Part shown: piece by piece, positions 25,957 through 34,909 of the stretch | Numbering within the stretch: the first letter of the stretch is position 1 | Layout: the number at the start of each line of letters is the position of its first letter | NCBI GenBank assembly: GCA_001657385.1 | Contig: LYSZ01000003.1 | Coordinates: forward strand, 485,341-549,340 | Direction of reading: 5' to 3' | DNA length: 64,000 nucleotides | From: Parvularcula sp. BBD 1991-13 | GTDB taxonomy: Bacteria; Pseudomonadota; Alphaproteobacteria; Caulobacterales; Parvularculaceae | Program-made: the position numbers and the translations under genes | Notes under the pieces: model-generated | Told to the model about the DNA's origin: nothing | Seen by the model: only the letters and a program-made list of their open reading frames with translations | Database searches by the model: none

Positions 25957-27467
25957 CCTTTCGACAGGAAGACGGTCGGGTTGACCGCTTTTTCGCCGCT
26001 GTCGACGTCGGTGACGCTGATCGTGATCGGGATCGACGGTTCGGCGAGGGCGTCCGAGGGCATGGTGATGAACAGCCGCAGCGAGCGCACGGCGTCGCCG
26101 CCCGCCGTCACGATGCGCGAGCCGCCGTCGAACTCCTCGCCGACGGCGGTCAGCGTCATTTCCGCCGGGCCGTCCACGTCGAGCTGGAAGCTGCGCAAGG
26201 TGTTGTCGCGGTTGACGATCTTCACCGTATACGCGTTGCGCACCGAACCGTCCGATAACAGAACGTAAGGCGGGGTGCGGTCGCGCAGGACGTTGAGGTT
26301 GACCGTATCGCGGTTGACGAGGGTGTAGAGCATGATCGCCGAGACGAGAACGAGGACAACGCCGTAAAGCATCGTCCGCGCGCGCAGTAGGTTGGATTGC
26401 GGCTTCCGCCCGGCGGCGCGGCGGTCCATGTTGGCGTCGGTGTCGTAGCCGATCAGGCCGAGCGGGCGGCCGACCTTCGCCATGATCTCGTCGCAGGCGT
26501 CGATGCACAGGGCGCAGTTGATGCACTCAAGCTGTGCGCCGTCGCGAATGTCGATGCCCATGGGACAGGCCGCGACGCACGCCTTGCAGGAAACGCAGTC
26601 GCCGCGCCCTTCCCAGCTTTCGCCTTTTTTGTGCGGCCCGCGCGGCTCGCCCCGGTCGGCCTTGTAGGTGACCTGGAGCGTTTCCTCGTCGGTCAGCGCC
26701 GCCTGGATGCGCGGCCAGGGGCACATATAGGTGCACACCTGCTCGCGCATGGAGCCGGCGAAGATATAGGTGGTGAAGGTCAGAAGGCCGAAGAAAAAAT
26801 AGGCCGTGAACGGCGCCTCGCCCTTGAGGAACTGCGCGGCGATGGTGGGCGCGTCGTGGAAATAAAAGATCCACGCGCCGCCGGTGGCCATGCCGATGAA
26901 GATCCAGACCGCGTGCTTGGCGACTTTCTTGCCGATCTTGCCCGGGGTCCACGGCGACTTCGAAAGGCGGATCCGCTTGTTGCGGTCGCCCTCGATCAAC
27001 CGCTCCACCGCAATGAAAAGATCCGTCCACACCGTTTGCGGACAGGTATAACCGCACCACAGCCGCCCGAACAGGGCGGTGGCGAGGAACAGGCCGAGCG
27101 CGGCGATGATCAGAAGGCCGGTGACGTAGTACAATTCGTCTGGCCAGATCTCGATGAAGAAGAAATAGAAGCGGCGTCCTTCGAAGTCGACAAGGATCGC
27201 CTGGTTCGGCTCCGCCGGCCCGCGCTCCCACCGCACCCAGGGAAGGGCGTAATAGAGCCCGAGGGTGACGGCCATGACGGCCCATTTCAGGGCGCGGAAT
27301 TTTCCGTGCACCAGCTTCGGATAGATCGGAACCCGCGCCTTGTAGAGGCTGCGCCGCTCGGCGCTGTTGACGGCGTCCACGTCATAGGTGTGGACGCTGT
27401 GCGCGCCGACATCATCCGCAGGCGGCGGCGCGGTCGTCTCGGCGGTATCCCCGGCCATGGCGTCCAT
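25953..27467 (-). CDS. ccoG: Cytochrome c oxidase accessory protein CcoG (FixG/RdxA)
   Basis: A 504-aa membrane iron-sulfur protein. It has several transmembrane helices, the RLWCGYTCPQTVW motif, and two 4Fe-4S sites (CVSCKACVAACP and CINCALCIDAC). A C-terminal Ig-like domain (FixG_C) sits in the periplasm. CcoG is thought to reduce Cu(II) for oxidase assembly. It is 46 bp downstream of ccoP and overlaps ccoH. Confidence 0.96.
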   Translation of the reverse strand: MDAMAGDTAETTAPPPADDVGAHSVHTYDVDAVNSAERRSLYKARVPIYPKLVHGKFRALKWAVMAVTLGLYYALPWVRWERGPAEPNQAILVDFEGRRFYFFFIEIWPDELYYVTGLLIIAALGLFLATALFGRLWCGYTCPQTVWTDLFIAVERLIEGDRNKRIRLSKSPWTPGKIGKKVAKHAVWIFIGMATGGAWIFYFHDAPTIAAQFLKGEAPFTAYFFFGLLTFTTYIFAGSMREQVCTYMCPWPRIQAALTDEETLQVTYKADRGEPRGPHKKGESWEGRGDCVSCKACVAACPMGIDIRDGAQLECINCALCIDACDEIMAKVGRPLGLIGYDTDANMDRRAAGRKPQSNLLRARTMLYGVVLVLVSAIMLYTLVNRDTVNLNVLRDRTPPYVLLSDGSVRNAYTVKIVNRDNTLRSFQLDVDGPAEMTLTAVGEEFDGGSRIVTAGGDAVRSLRLFITMPSDALAEPSIPITISVTDVDSGEKAVNPTVFLSKG

Positions 27468-27513
27468 AGGGCGTCACCTCAAGCTTTGGCGACCGATAAT
27501 CGCCGAGTGTTTG

Positions 27514-28398
27514 TTACTCGCCGCCGCCAAGGGCGTGGACATAGACGGCCAGCGCGATGATCTGATCATCTCCCAGACGATCGGTCCAGGCGGGCATGAC
27601 GCCGCCCCGGCCTTCATAGATCGTCTCGTGAATGGTCTCGCGCTCGCCGCCATAAAGCCAGATAGCGTCGGTCAGGTTGGGCGCGCCCAGGGCCTGAACG
27701 CCGACGCCGTCCGCGCCGTGACAGCTCGCGCATTGCTGCTGAAAGACCGGCTCGGCCCGCTCGACCGCCGCGGCGTCCGCCTCGCGGCCGGACAGGGCGA
27801 CGACATATTCCGTCAGGTCCGAAATCTGTTCGCGCGGCAACAGGTTGTCGCGGCCATAAGCCATCATCATGTTGAAGCGGGTTTCGGGATGGCCCGAACG
27901 AATGCCGTAATGCAGCGTCTGCTGAATATCCTCCAGCTTGCCGCCCCACAGCCAGGCGTCGTCGACAAGGCTCGGATAACCGGCGAATCCCTGCCCGCCC
28001 GCGCCGTGACAGGTGGCGCAGTTGTCGCCGAACAGCGATTCCCCCGCCGCCATGGCGAACTGCAACAGGTTCGCGTCGTTCTCGATCGCCTGCAGCGACG
28101 GCGCCTCGATGAGCTGTTGCGTCGCCGCGGCCCGCTCCTCGTTGAGGGCGGCCATCTGCACGGCGACGTTTTCCCGCTCGGAGTGATTGCGCACGCCCTT
28201 GGTGTAGCCGGCGATCCCCGGCCAGGCGGGCATCAGCACCCAGTAGACCAGCGACCAGATCACCGTCGCGTAGAACACGATCAGCCACCACCGCGGCAAC
28301 GGATTGTTCAGTTCCTTGATGCCGTCCCATTCGTGGCCGGTGGTCTCCACACCGGTGAAATCGTCGACATCCTTCTGCGTGTTGTTATTCTCTGCCAC
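27514..28398 (-). CDS. ccoP: cbb3 cytochrome c oxidase subunit III (diheme)
   Basis: A 294-aa membrane-anchored diheme cytochrome c with CATCH and CASCH heme sites. The N-terminal TGHEWDGIKELNNPLPRWW and a transmembrane helix are the CcoP signature. I chose the GTG at 28398 because AGGAAGAAG precedes it at a good distance and the product then matches the usual N terminus. An upstream ATG at 28413 is also in frame. In either case it overlaps the 3' end of ccoQ. Confidence 0.95.
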   Translation of the reverse strand: MAENNNTQKDVDDFTGVETTGHEWDGIKELNNPLPRWWLIVFYATVIWSLVYWVLMPAWPGIAGYTKGVRNHSERENVAVQMAALNEERAAATQQLIEAPSLQAIENDANLLQFAMAAGESLFGDNCATCHGAGGQGFAGYPSLVDDAWLWGGKLEDIQQTLHYGIRSGHPETRFNMMMAYGRDNLLPREQISDLTEYVVALSGREADAAAVERAEPVFQQQCASCHGADGVGVQALGAPNLTDAIWLYGGERETIHETIYEGRGGVMPAWTDRLGDDQIIALAVYVHALGGGE

Positions 28399-28552
28399 GG
28401 TCTTCTTCCTCATCGTCAAGCGGTATCTGTCTTGCGCGGTCGAACTTTTTGCGGTTGCCCGGCGCGAGCGCATAGATCAGCACCAGAATGAAAGCGAACA
28501 CAAAGAGCAGGAGCCCGCCCGTCTGCGCAAAACTGGATAGAGTTTCATACAT
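28385..28552 (-). CDS. ccoQ: cbb3 oxidase small subunit CcoQ/FixQ
   Basis: A 55-aa protein encoded between ccoO and ccoP. It reads MYETLSSFAQTGGLLLFVFA and continues with an ALAPGNRKKFDRA segment, a single transmembrane helix followed by the conserved basic motif of CcoQ. It stabilises the oxidase core complex. The start at 28552 lies 6 bp after ccoO, and the stop overlaps the start of ccoP. Confidence 0.92.
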   Translation of the reverse strand: MYETLSSFAQTGGLLLFVFAFILVLIYALAPGNRKKFDRARQIPLDDEEEDRGRE

Positions 28553-28558
28553 CGCGGC

Positions 28559-29287
28559 TCACCGGTAGTTTTCCTCGGCCTCGTAAGTGGAGAAATCCAC
28601 CATCGAGCCGAGGATCTGAAGATAGGCGATCATCGCGTCCATCTCCGTGATGCGGCGAGGATCGCCGTCGAAATCGCGGATCTGCGCCTTCGGATAGCGG
28701 GCGATGAACGCATCGTAATTCTCCGAAAACGGATCGAGCTGGGTCTTCAGGTCGAGCGCGGCGTTTTCGATCATGTCGTCGGTATAGGGAACGCCGACGG
28801 CCCGGTTGGTCTTCAGCCACGCCTCGACCTGCGCGTAGTCAAGCTCGCGCTCGTTCAGGAACTTGTAGGGCGGCATGATCGATTCCGGCACCAGGCTGCG
28901 CGGATCGATAAGATGCTGGCGGTGCCATTCGTCGGAATACTTGCCGCCGACCCGCGCAAGGTCGGGCCCGGTGCGTTTCGATCCCCACTGGAACGGATGG
29001 TCGTACATGCTCTCCGCCGCCAGGGAGTAATGCCCGTAGCGTTCGACCTCGTCGCGCAGGGGGCGCACCTGCTGACTGTGGCAGACATAGCATCCCTCGC
29101 GAACATAAATGTTGCGGCCGGCCAACTCCAGCGGGGAGTACGGACGAACCCCCTCCACTTCCTCGATCGTGCTTTCCAAGTAGAACAATGGCGCGATCTC
29201 GATGATGCCGCCGATGGAGACCGTGACCAGAATGGCCAGGGACAGGATGAGGCCGTTCTTTTCGAGAAACTGATGTCGGTTCAGCAT
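28559..29287 (-). CDS. ccoO: cbb3 cytochrome c oxidase subunit II (monoheme)
   Basis: A 242-aa protein with an N-terminal transmembrane anchor and one heme site ([12 protein letters not shown]). [22 protein letters not shown] and the [15 protein letters not shown] region are typical of CcoO. The ATG at 29287, with AAGGAG 11 bp upstream, is preferred over a TTG at 29296. It carries electrons from CcoP to the CcoN active site. Confidence 0.96.
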   Translation of the reverse strand: MLNRHQFLEKNGLILSLAILVTVSIGGIIEIAPLFYLESTIEEVEGVRPYSPLELAGRNIYVREGCYVCHSQQVRPLRDEVERYGHYSLAAESMYDHPFQWGSKRTGPDLARVGGKYSDEWHRQHLIDPRSLVPESIMPPYKFLNERELDYAQVEAWLKTNRAVGVPYTDDMIENAALDLKTQLDPFSENYDAFIARYPKAQIRDFDGDPRRITEMDAMIAYLQILGSMVDFSTYEAEENYR

Positions 29288-29302
29288 GGGTCCCAAATCT
29301 CC

Positions 29303-30982
29303 TTATTCGGCCGGGACGGCGCTCGGCGCCGCAGCGGTTTTGAATTCCTTCTCGCGCACGTCGCCGCGCGCCGTCCGCCAGAGGTTGTAGGCCATGATGC
29401 CGGCGCCGATGGTGAACAGGAGCCCGCCCAGCGCGCGAATGATGTAGTAGGGATGCATCGCCTCGACGGTCTCGACGAACGAGAACTCAAGGAAGCCGAA
29501 TTCGTTATAGGCGCGCCACATCAGTCCCTGCATGATGCCCGACACCCACATGGCGGTGATGTAGAGCACGATGCCGATGGTCGAAATCCAGAAGTGCCAT
29601 TCGACAAGCTGCTTGGAGTAGAGCGACTTGCGCCGCCACAGCCACGGAGTCAGGCAGTAGAGCGCGCCGAAGCTGATATAGCCGACCCAGCCGAGGGCGC
29701 CGGAATGCACATGGCCGATCGTCCAGTCGGTATAATGCGACAGGGCGTTGACGGCGCGCACGGACATCAGCGGCCCCTCGAAGGTCGACATGCCGTAGAA
29801 CGCCACCGAGACCACCATCATGCGGATCACCGGATCGGTGCGCAGCTTGTCCCACGCGCCCGACAGGGTCATCAGGCCGTTGATCATGCCGCCCCAGGAC
29901 GGCATCCACAGCATGATCGAGAAGGTCATGCCAAGCGTCTGCGCCCATTCGGGAAGCGCCGTGTAGTGAAGGTGGTGCGGCCCGGCCCAGATGTAGATGA
30001 AGATCAGCGACCAGAAGTGCACGATCGACAGGCGGTAGGAATAGACCGGCCGTTCCGCCTGTTTCGGAATGAAATAGTACATGATGGCGAGGAAGCCGGC
30101 GGTGAGGAAGAAGCCCACCGCGTTATGCCCGTACCACCATTGCGTCAGCGCGTCCTGCACCCCGGCGAACAGCGAATAGCTTTTCGAGCCGGTGAGCGAG
30201 ATCGGCACGGAGAGATTGTTGACGATGTGCAGCATCGCGATGGTGACGATAAAGGCGAGGTAGAACCAGTTCGCCACGTAGATGTGCGGCTCCTTGCGCT
30301 TCCAGATCGTGCCGAGAAAGACCAGGAGGTAGGCCACCCAGACGATCGTCAGCCAGAGATCGGCGTACCATTCCGGCTCGGCGTATTCCCTGGACTGGGT
30401 GACGCCGATGAGATAGCCGGTCGCGGCGACGACGATGAAGAGATTGTAGCCCCAGAACACGAACCACGGCGCAAGCCCGCCGGCGAGCCGCGCCTTGCAG
30501 GTGCGCTGCACCACGTAGAACGACGTCGCGATCAGCACATTGCCGCCGAAGGCGAAAATCACCGCCGAGGTGTGGAGCGGCCGCAGGCGGCCGAAATTCG
30601 TAAACGGAAGGTTTTCAAAATAGAAAATGTTCGGAAAGGCGAGCTGGAGCGCGATGACGACGCCGGCGAGAAAGCCCGCCAGGCCCCAGAAGACCGAGGC
30701 GGCGACCCCGGCCTTGACGACGCCGAATTCGTAATCGGCCTTCTCGCGCGCGGCGCCGCCGGTGTAAACATGCGTACCCAGCGCAAACCCGCCGATGACG
30801 AACGCGGCGAGAAAGATGTAGGCGTGAAACTGCATCAGCGAGTCGCTCGCGCGCGCCCCGATGAACAGCGCAAGCAGGGCGGCGACCGCCAGGAAGGCGC
30901 CGAGGATCGCGACGTCTCCCCCGACGCCGCCTTTCGGCCCGCCGATATGGTGTTCGGTTGGATTTGTCATTTGCTGGCTCAT
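29303..30982 (-). CDS. ccoN: cbb3 cytochrome c oxidase catalytic subunit I
   Basis: A 559-aa, 12-helix heme-copper oxidase subunit. It has the heme b/b3 and CuB histidines (for example [20 protein letters not shown] and [15 protein letters not shown]) and the Tyr in the YRLS/HFW region typical of C-type oxidases. It reduces O2 to water with high affinity. It heads the minus-strand ccoNOQP-ccoGHIS series. An FNR-like box lies about 65 bp upstream of its start. Confidence 0.97.
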   Translation of the reverse strand: MSQQMTNPTEHHIGGPKGGVGGDVAILGAFLAVAALLALFIGARASDSLMQFHAYIFLAAFVIGGFALGTHVYTGGAAREKADYEFGVVKAGVAASVFWGLAGFLAGVVIALQLAFPNIFYFENLPFTNFGRLRPLHTSAVIFAFGGNVLIATSFYVVQRTCKARLAGGLAPWFVFWGYNLFIVVAATGYLIGVTQSREYAEPEWYADLWLTIVWVAYLLVFLGTIWKRKEPHIYVANWFYLAFIVTIAMLHIVNNLSVPISLTGSKSYSLFAGVQDALTQWWYGHNAVGFFLTAGFLAIMYYFIPKQAERPVYSYRLSIVHFWSLIFIYIWAGPHHLHYTALPEWAQTLGMTFSIMLWMPSWGGMINGLMTLSGAWDKLRTDPVIRMMVVSVAFYGMSTFEGPLMSVRAVNALSHYTDWTIGHVHSGALGWVGYISFGALYCLTPWLWRRKSLYSKQLVEWHFWISTIGIVLYITAMWVSGIMQGLMWRAYNEFGFLEFSFVETVEAMHPYYIIRALGGLLFTIGAGIMAYNLWRTARGDVREKEFKTAAAPSAVPAE

Positions 30983-31046
30983 AGCCGATACACTCCGCCT
31001 TCAAGGATCATCCGTGGTGTTATTGAATAAACCGTTTTAAGGCATT

Positions 31047-31060
31047 TTGACCTGGATCAA
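31047..31060 (-). promoter_or_regulatory. FNR/FixK box upstream of ccoN
   Basis: TTGACCTGGATCAA matches the FNR consensus TTGAT-N4-ATCAA at 9 of 10 informative positions. It is 64 bp from the ccoN start and could also act on the divergent small gene at 31118. The neighbouring FNR-type regulator is the obvious candidate to bind it. Confidence 0.85.
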
Positions 31061-31117
31061 GCAGTCCTGTGAATCCTCCCGCAGGATGCGTTATGTCGCA
31101 GATGGCGACAAAGGCAG

Positions 31118-31465
31118 ATGGCGACAAAGACGGCGGCGGCGCGTTACGGCATGTCGAATTTTGATGAATATGTTGAAGCGAGGGGCCGCGTTTACGGTTT
31201 CTGGCGCAGGCGGATGGCTCGCCTCGCCCTCGCTTCCTGCATCGTCAGTTTTTCCGCCGTAACGACCTTGCCCATGCCGTCGGCGGCGGCCGCCGACGGC
31301 GTTCTTGTGCCGATTTGCGCCAATGGCGCGGTCCGCTACATCGTCATGTCCTTCGCCGGCAGCGACGAAACGCCGCTCCCGGACGAGCCGTCCAACGGCG
31401 CTCCCGCCGCCTGCCACGGCCCGTGTCTGCACGAGCGCAAACGGCCGGGCGGGCCATCCCGGTAA
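31118..31465 (+). CDS. Small exported protein of the type found beside FNR/cbb3 loci (DUF2946-like)
   Basis: A 115-aa protein. Its hydrophobic N-terminal segment (MARLALASCIVSFSAVTTLP) could be a signal sequence. ADGVLVPICANGAVRYIVM and a terminal CHGPCLHER follow. The 'VPICxxxGxRY ... CHxxC' layout resembles DUF2946-like proteins of alphaproteobacteria, possibly metal-handling. It is divergent from ccoN and shares the FNR box region. Its start may be 31151 rather than 31118. Confidence 0.55.
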   Translation: MATKTAAARYGMSNFDEYVEARGRVYGFWRRRMARLALASCIVSFSAVTTLPMPSAAAADGVLVPICANGAVRYIVMSFAGSDETPLPDEPSNGAPAACHGPCLHERKRPGGPSR

Positions 31466-31539
31466 GCATGGGGGCGGTAAGCATGGAGGCGATGAGCATG
31501 GGGGCGATAGGTCCGGGCTCGGTAATGGAGTCGCGGTAA

Positions 31540-32223
31540 TCAGAGTTCCAGCTTCAGGATCACGCTCTTGCGCGTCACGCTGTCGATGAACCCTTTCTTT
31601 TTCAGCGCGCTCAAGGTGCGGCTGAGGGTTTCCAGACGCAGGCCGAGATAATCGGCGATATCCTGACGCGACATGGAAAACGGCGCCTCGACAAAGCCGC
31701 CGCCCCGCTCCTCGCCCACCGCCTCGGCCAGGGTCTTCATGAACGAGGCGACCCGCTCCTCGGCGGTTTTCTTGCCGAGCAGGACGATGTGATCCTGCGC
31801 CTTATGGTACTCGGTCTGGCCCTTGGCGATGAGGCGGTCCTTCACGCCGGGCGATGTTTCCGCGGCCTCGTCGAGGAACTTGTGCGGGAAACAGCACACC
31901 AGGCTGTCCTCAAGGGCTTCGGCGGTGTAGGCGCTCTGGTCCGTCTGGCGCACGCCGAGGAAATCGCCCTCGAAGATGAAGCCCGTCACCTGGCGGCGCC
32001 CGTCCTCCAGCAGTTTGCTGAGGCGGAAGCTGCCGCGCAGGACGATGTAAAGGCTGTCGTTGGGCTCGCCCTCGCTGAGGATCGCGCGATGCTTCGCCAC
32101 CGTGCGGCGGGCCATGGTTTTTTCGACCTGCTGCATCGCGCGGGGATCGAGGTCCATGCAGATGGACCGCTCGCGCACGTCGCAGATGTCGCAGGAGCCG
32201 GCGCGCGCGTCCCCTGATTTCAC
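31540..32223 (-). CDS. FNR/CRP-family oxygen-responsive regulator (FnrL-type)
   Basis: A regulator of about 227 aa. Near the N terminus is a Cys cluster C-x2-C-x7-C (CDICDVRERSIC), and a further Cys lies in SLVCCFPH, together the four candidates for a [4Fe-4S] cluster. A cyclic-nucleotide-like beta barrel follows, then the C-terminal HTH MSRQDIADYLGLRLETLSR. The frame is open into the upstream hemN, but the plausible starts are GTGs at 32223/32226. I infer that it controls the cco, hemN and possibly OmpW promoters through the FNR boxes nearby. Confidence 0.9.
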   Translation of the reverse strand: MKSGDARAGSCDICDVRERSICMDLDPRAMQQVEKTMARRTVAKHRAILSEGEPNDSLYIVLRGSFRLSKLLEDGRRQVTGFIFEGDFLGVRQTDQSAYTAEALEDSLVCCFPHKFLDEAAETSPGVKDRLIAKGQTEYHKAQDHIVLLGKKTAEERVASFMKTLAEAVGEERGGGFVEAPFSMSRQDIADYLGLRLETLSRTLSALKKKGFIDSVTRKSVILKLEL

Positions 32224-32353
32224 TACGCATCCAACGGTTTCCGCGTCACCCGCCAAAGCTTTGCCCAATCCAACGAATGGCCAAACTTTACCGCGCGCCG
32301 TCGGCGCTTGCCAAGGGCCGGCGACCGCGCGGCGCTGCGGTTTTTCAGCGCCC

Positions 32354-33700
32354 TTAAACCGCCCTGGAAAGCACCGCGCCCGCGTCGATACGCGGATCGA
32401 TCGCCGCCGCCACGGTGCGGCACAGGCCGTAAGCCTCTGGGATGATTTGGATAATTTTATCACGTCGATTGAAGTTTATGACCTTGTCCGCCGCCAGCGC
32501 GTCGAGACGCGCCATCATGCGCCGGCGGTGTGTCTCCCCGACGCCAGCGAACACGCCGGACAGATCGGCGCGAAACCGGCACAACAGATCGGCGATCGCC
32601 GCCGCGCAGACGGTGTCCAGCCCGGTGCGGACGATGCCCTTCGCGCAAGGCAGGCGGCGCTCCGCCACCGCCCCCTGATAGGCTTTGACGGATTTTTCGT
32701 TCTGGGCGTACAGCCCGTTCACGAAACTGACAGACGAGGCGCCGAAACCGATAGTCGTGCGCGCGCGGTCGTCGGTGAACCCCTGGAAGTTGCGCCGCAG
32801 CCGCCCCTCCCGCAGGGCGACCGCGAGCGCGTTGTCGGGCTTGGCGTAGTGGTCGAACCCGATGCGCCGGTAGCCGGCCTCGATCAGCGTCCGGTCGGCC
32901 AGGGCCGTCAGGTCGGCGCGCACGCACGCGCCGGGCAGCGCCGCCTCCTCGATCAGCCGCTGGCGCGGCAGCGCCTGCGGCAGGTGCGCGTAGCCGAACA
33001 CCGCAAGCCGGTCCGGCGACAGCGAAATCGCCTTGGCGAGGGTGTCCGCGAAGGTCGCCTCGGTCTGACGGGGAAGCCCGTAAAGCAGGTCGAGCGAGAG
33101 ATCGTTGATCCCGGCCGCGCGGGCGAGGCCGACGCAATGCTCAATCATGTCAAAGCTCTGCACCCGGTTGATCGCCGCCTGCACCGCCGGATCGAAGTCC
33201 TGAACGCCGAGGCTGACGCGGGAGAACCCCATCCCCGCAAGCGCATCGAGGTCGCCTTCGCGCACCAGCCGCGGGTCCAGCTCGATGGACAGGCGCGCGT
33301 CGTCGGTCAGGCCCAACTCCATCTCGATGGCGTCGAGAATGCGCTCAAGATCCGCAGGCAGAAGAAAATTCGGCGTGCCGCCGCCGAAATGAAGGGAAAC
33401 CGGCCGGCCGCGGCCGCCGAGCAGGCCGCCGACCATGCGGATCTCGTCCTGCAGCGCGAGCACGTAAGGCATAACCCGTTCGTAACGGTTCTCCACCTTC
33501 ATGTTGCAGCCGCAATACCAGCATAGCTGCGCGCAGAACGGGATGTGAATGTAAATCGACAGCGCCTCGTAAAGGCCGATCGCCGACAGCGCCCGGCCGT
33601 AACGCTCCGGTCCGACGGAGTCGTTGAAATGAAGCGCCGAGGGGTAACTGGTGTAACGCGGCGCGAGGCCCGTTTGATACTTTTGCCATTCCTGTCTCAT
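32354..33700 (-). CDS. hemN: Oxygen-independent coproporphyrinogen III oxidase
   Basis: A 448-aa radical-SAM enzyme (HemN) that converts coproporphyrinogen III to protoporphyrinogen IX without O2. The cluster motif is CAQLCWYC (Cys56, 60, 63), and Cys65 of CGC is also conserved in HemN. LHFGGGTPNF and the N-terminal YQTGLAPRYTSYPSA are diagnostic. The longer frame to 33748 adds residues that overlap an FNR box, so the ATG at 33700 is preferred. Its placement with cbb3 genes fits heme supply under low oxygen. Confidence 0.95.
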   Translation of the reverse strand: MRQEWQKYQTGLAPRYTSYPSALHFNDSVGPERYGRALSAIGLYEALSIYIHIPFCAQLCWYCGCNMKVENRYERVMPYVLALQDEIRMVGGLLGGRGRPVSLHFGGGTPNFLLPADLERILDAIEMELGLTDDARLSIELDPRLVREGDLDALAGMGFSRVSLGVQDFDPAVQAAINRVQSFDMIEHCVGLARAAGINDLSLDLLYGLPRQTEATFADTLAKAISLSPDRLAVFGYAHLPQALPRQRLIEEAALPGACVRADLTALADRTLIEAGYRRIGFDHYAKPDNALAVALREGRLRRNFQGFTDDRARTTIGFGASSVSFVNGLYAQNEKSVKAYQGAVAERRLPCAKGIVRTGLDTVCAAAIADLLCRFRADLSGVFAGVGETHRRRMMARLDALAADKVINFNRRDKIIQIIPEAYGLCRTVAAAIDPRIDAGAVLSRAV

Positions 33701-33734
33701 GTCACGAAGCCTGACCGATCGCGCCGGCGTTTTT

Positions 33735-33748
33735 TTGACATGGATCAA
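33735..33748 (-). promoter_or_regulatory. FNR/FixK box upstream of hemN
   Basis: TTGACATGGATCAA lies 35 bp before the hemN start. It has the same half-sites as the ccoN box. Confidence 0.85.
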
Positions 33749-33806
33749 TCACCCCCCGCCTTGTCGCCGATTTCTTTTCTATCGGCGCTGCGAATCCGCG
33801 GCTTTC

Positions 33807-33820
33807 ATGATCTGGATCAA
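33807..33820 (+). promoter_or_regulatory. FNR-like box upstream of the OmpW-like gene
   Basis: ATGATCTGGATCAA differs from TTGAT-N4-ATCAA by one base. It is 147 bp upstream of the OmpW-like start and could also serve hemN from a distance. Confidence 0.65.
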
Positions 33821-33966
33821 ATTGCGGTCCCGCGGCCTGCCTATTCGTCAGTACAGAGGCGGTATGCAATGCAAGGAAAAACCGAAAAAGCGCGTCTTCA
33901 GGCTTCCTTCGGTCGGCGTCCTTGCATCACTGCGAAAACGAAAGCTCAGAAGGAAAGGAATGGGTT

Positions 33967-34632
33967 ATGATTCGCTCGCTTTTACTTGGAACGACCTTGC
34001 TGATGGCGGGAACCAACATGGCGATGGCCGCGCAAGGAGACTGGCTGGTGCGCCTTCGCGGCATCGTCGTCGCCCCGACGGAGGAAACCTCTGAAGTGAC
34101 CGGTCTTGCCGGCTCGTCGGTCGGCGTGGAGAACGCCGTGGTGCCGGAACTCGATTTCACTTATTTCCTTACGGACAATATCGCGGCGGAATTGATCCTG
34201 GCCACCAGCCCGCATGACCTGGTCGGCGAAGGCTCGATCAGCGGGCTCGGCGAAATCGCCGAAATCATGGTCCTGCCGCCGACCCTGACCCTGCAATACC
34301 ACTTCATGCCGAACAACCCGTCGTTCCGTCCCTATGCGGGCGTCGGCGTCAATTACAGCATCTTCTACAGCCAGGACGCGACGGCCTCCCTGGTCGGCGC
34401 GCTCGGCCCGACCGATGTGGATCTCGACAACAGCGTCGGCGTCGCCTTCCAGCTCGGCGCGGACTTCCCCATCGGCGAGCGCTGGTTCCTGAACGCCGAC
34501 GTGAAATACATCCAGATCGACACCGACGCGACGCTGACGTCGACGGTCGGCGGAGACGCCGCGGTCGTTCGCACGGTCGAGGTGGATCTCGATCCCATCG
34601 TCGCCGGCGTCGGCGTCGGCTTCCGTTTCTGA
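33967..34632 (+). CDS. OmpW family outer-membrane protein
   Basis: A 221-aa protein with a signal peptide ending at AMAAQG and a predicted 8-stranded barrel closing with GVGVGFRF. The segments LTLQYHF, FRPYAGVGVNYSIFY and WFLNADVKYIQIDT are OmpW hallmarks. OmpW proteins form narrow hydrophobic channels and are often induced by low oxygen through FNR, consistent with the box at 33807. AGAAGGAAAGGAA precedes the ATG. The 277 bp after it (34633-34909) contain only a GC-rich inverted repeat around CGGCCGGCCGGCAAGCCGG. Confidence 0.9.
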   Translation: MIRSLLLGTTLLMAGTNMAMAAQGDWLVRLRGIVVAPTEETSEVTGLAGSSVGVENAVVPELDFTYFLTDNIAAELILATSPHDLVGEGSISGLGEIAEIMVLPPTLTLQYHFMPNNPSFRPYAGVGVNYSIFYSQDATASLVGALGPTDVDLDNSVGVAFQLGADFPIGERWFLNADVKYIQIDTDATLTSTVGGDAAVVRTVEVDLDPIVAGVGVGFRF

Positions 34633-34909
34633 CGAGAGGCTCATCCCAAAACAGACCCGGCTGCGCGACTCGACCGCGCGGCCGGCCGGCAAGCCGGCGC
34701 ATCTTGTTTACCCCGTTCACGGATCAGGATGCGCCGGACCGGATATGAAAAGCGCAATCGTCGCGCGCCGCCATCCGCCGCAACGCGGATCAGGGCTCCC
34801 AGCCTGATCCCGTCCCGCCTTTTCCGGATGGCGCGCAGGCGGGCCGGGTCCGACACCCTCCTGCCCGTTTTCCGTTGTCTTTCGTTGTCGCGTTGCCTTT
34901 GAGGGCGTA

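Noticed and set aside
28913-31030. 705-codon plus-strand open frame across ccoO and ccoN
   Set aside because: It is antisense to two unmistakable oxidase subunits. The composition (Arg/His/Asp-rich) is typical of GC-rich antisense shadow frames.
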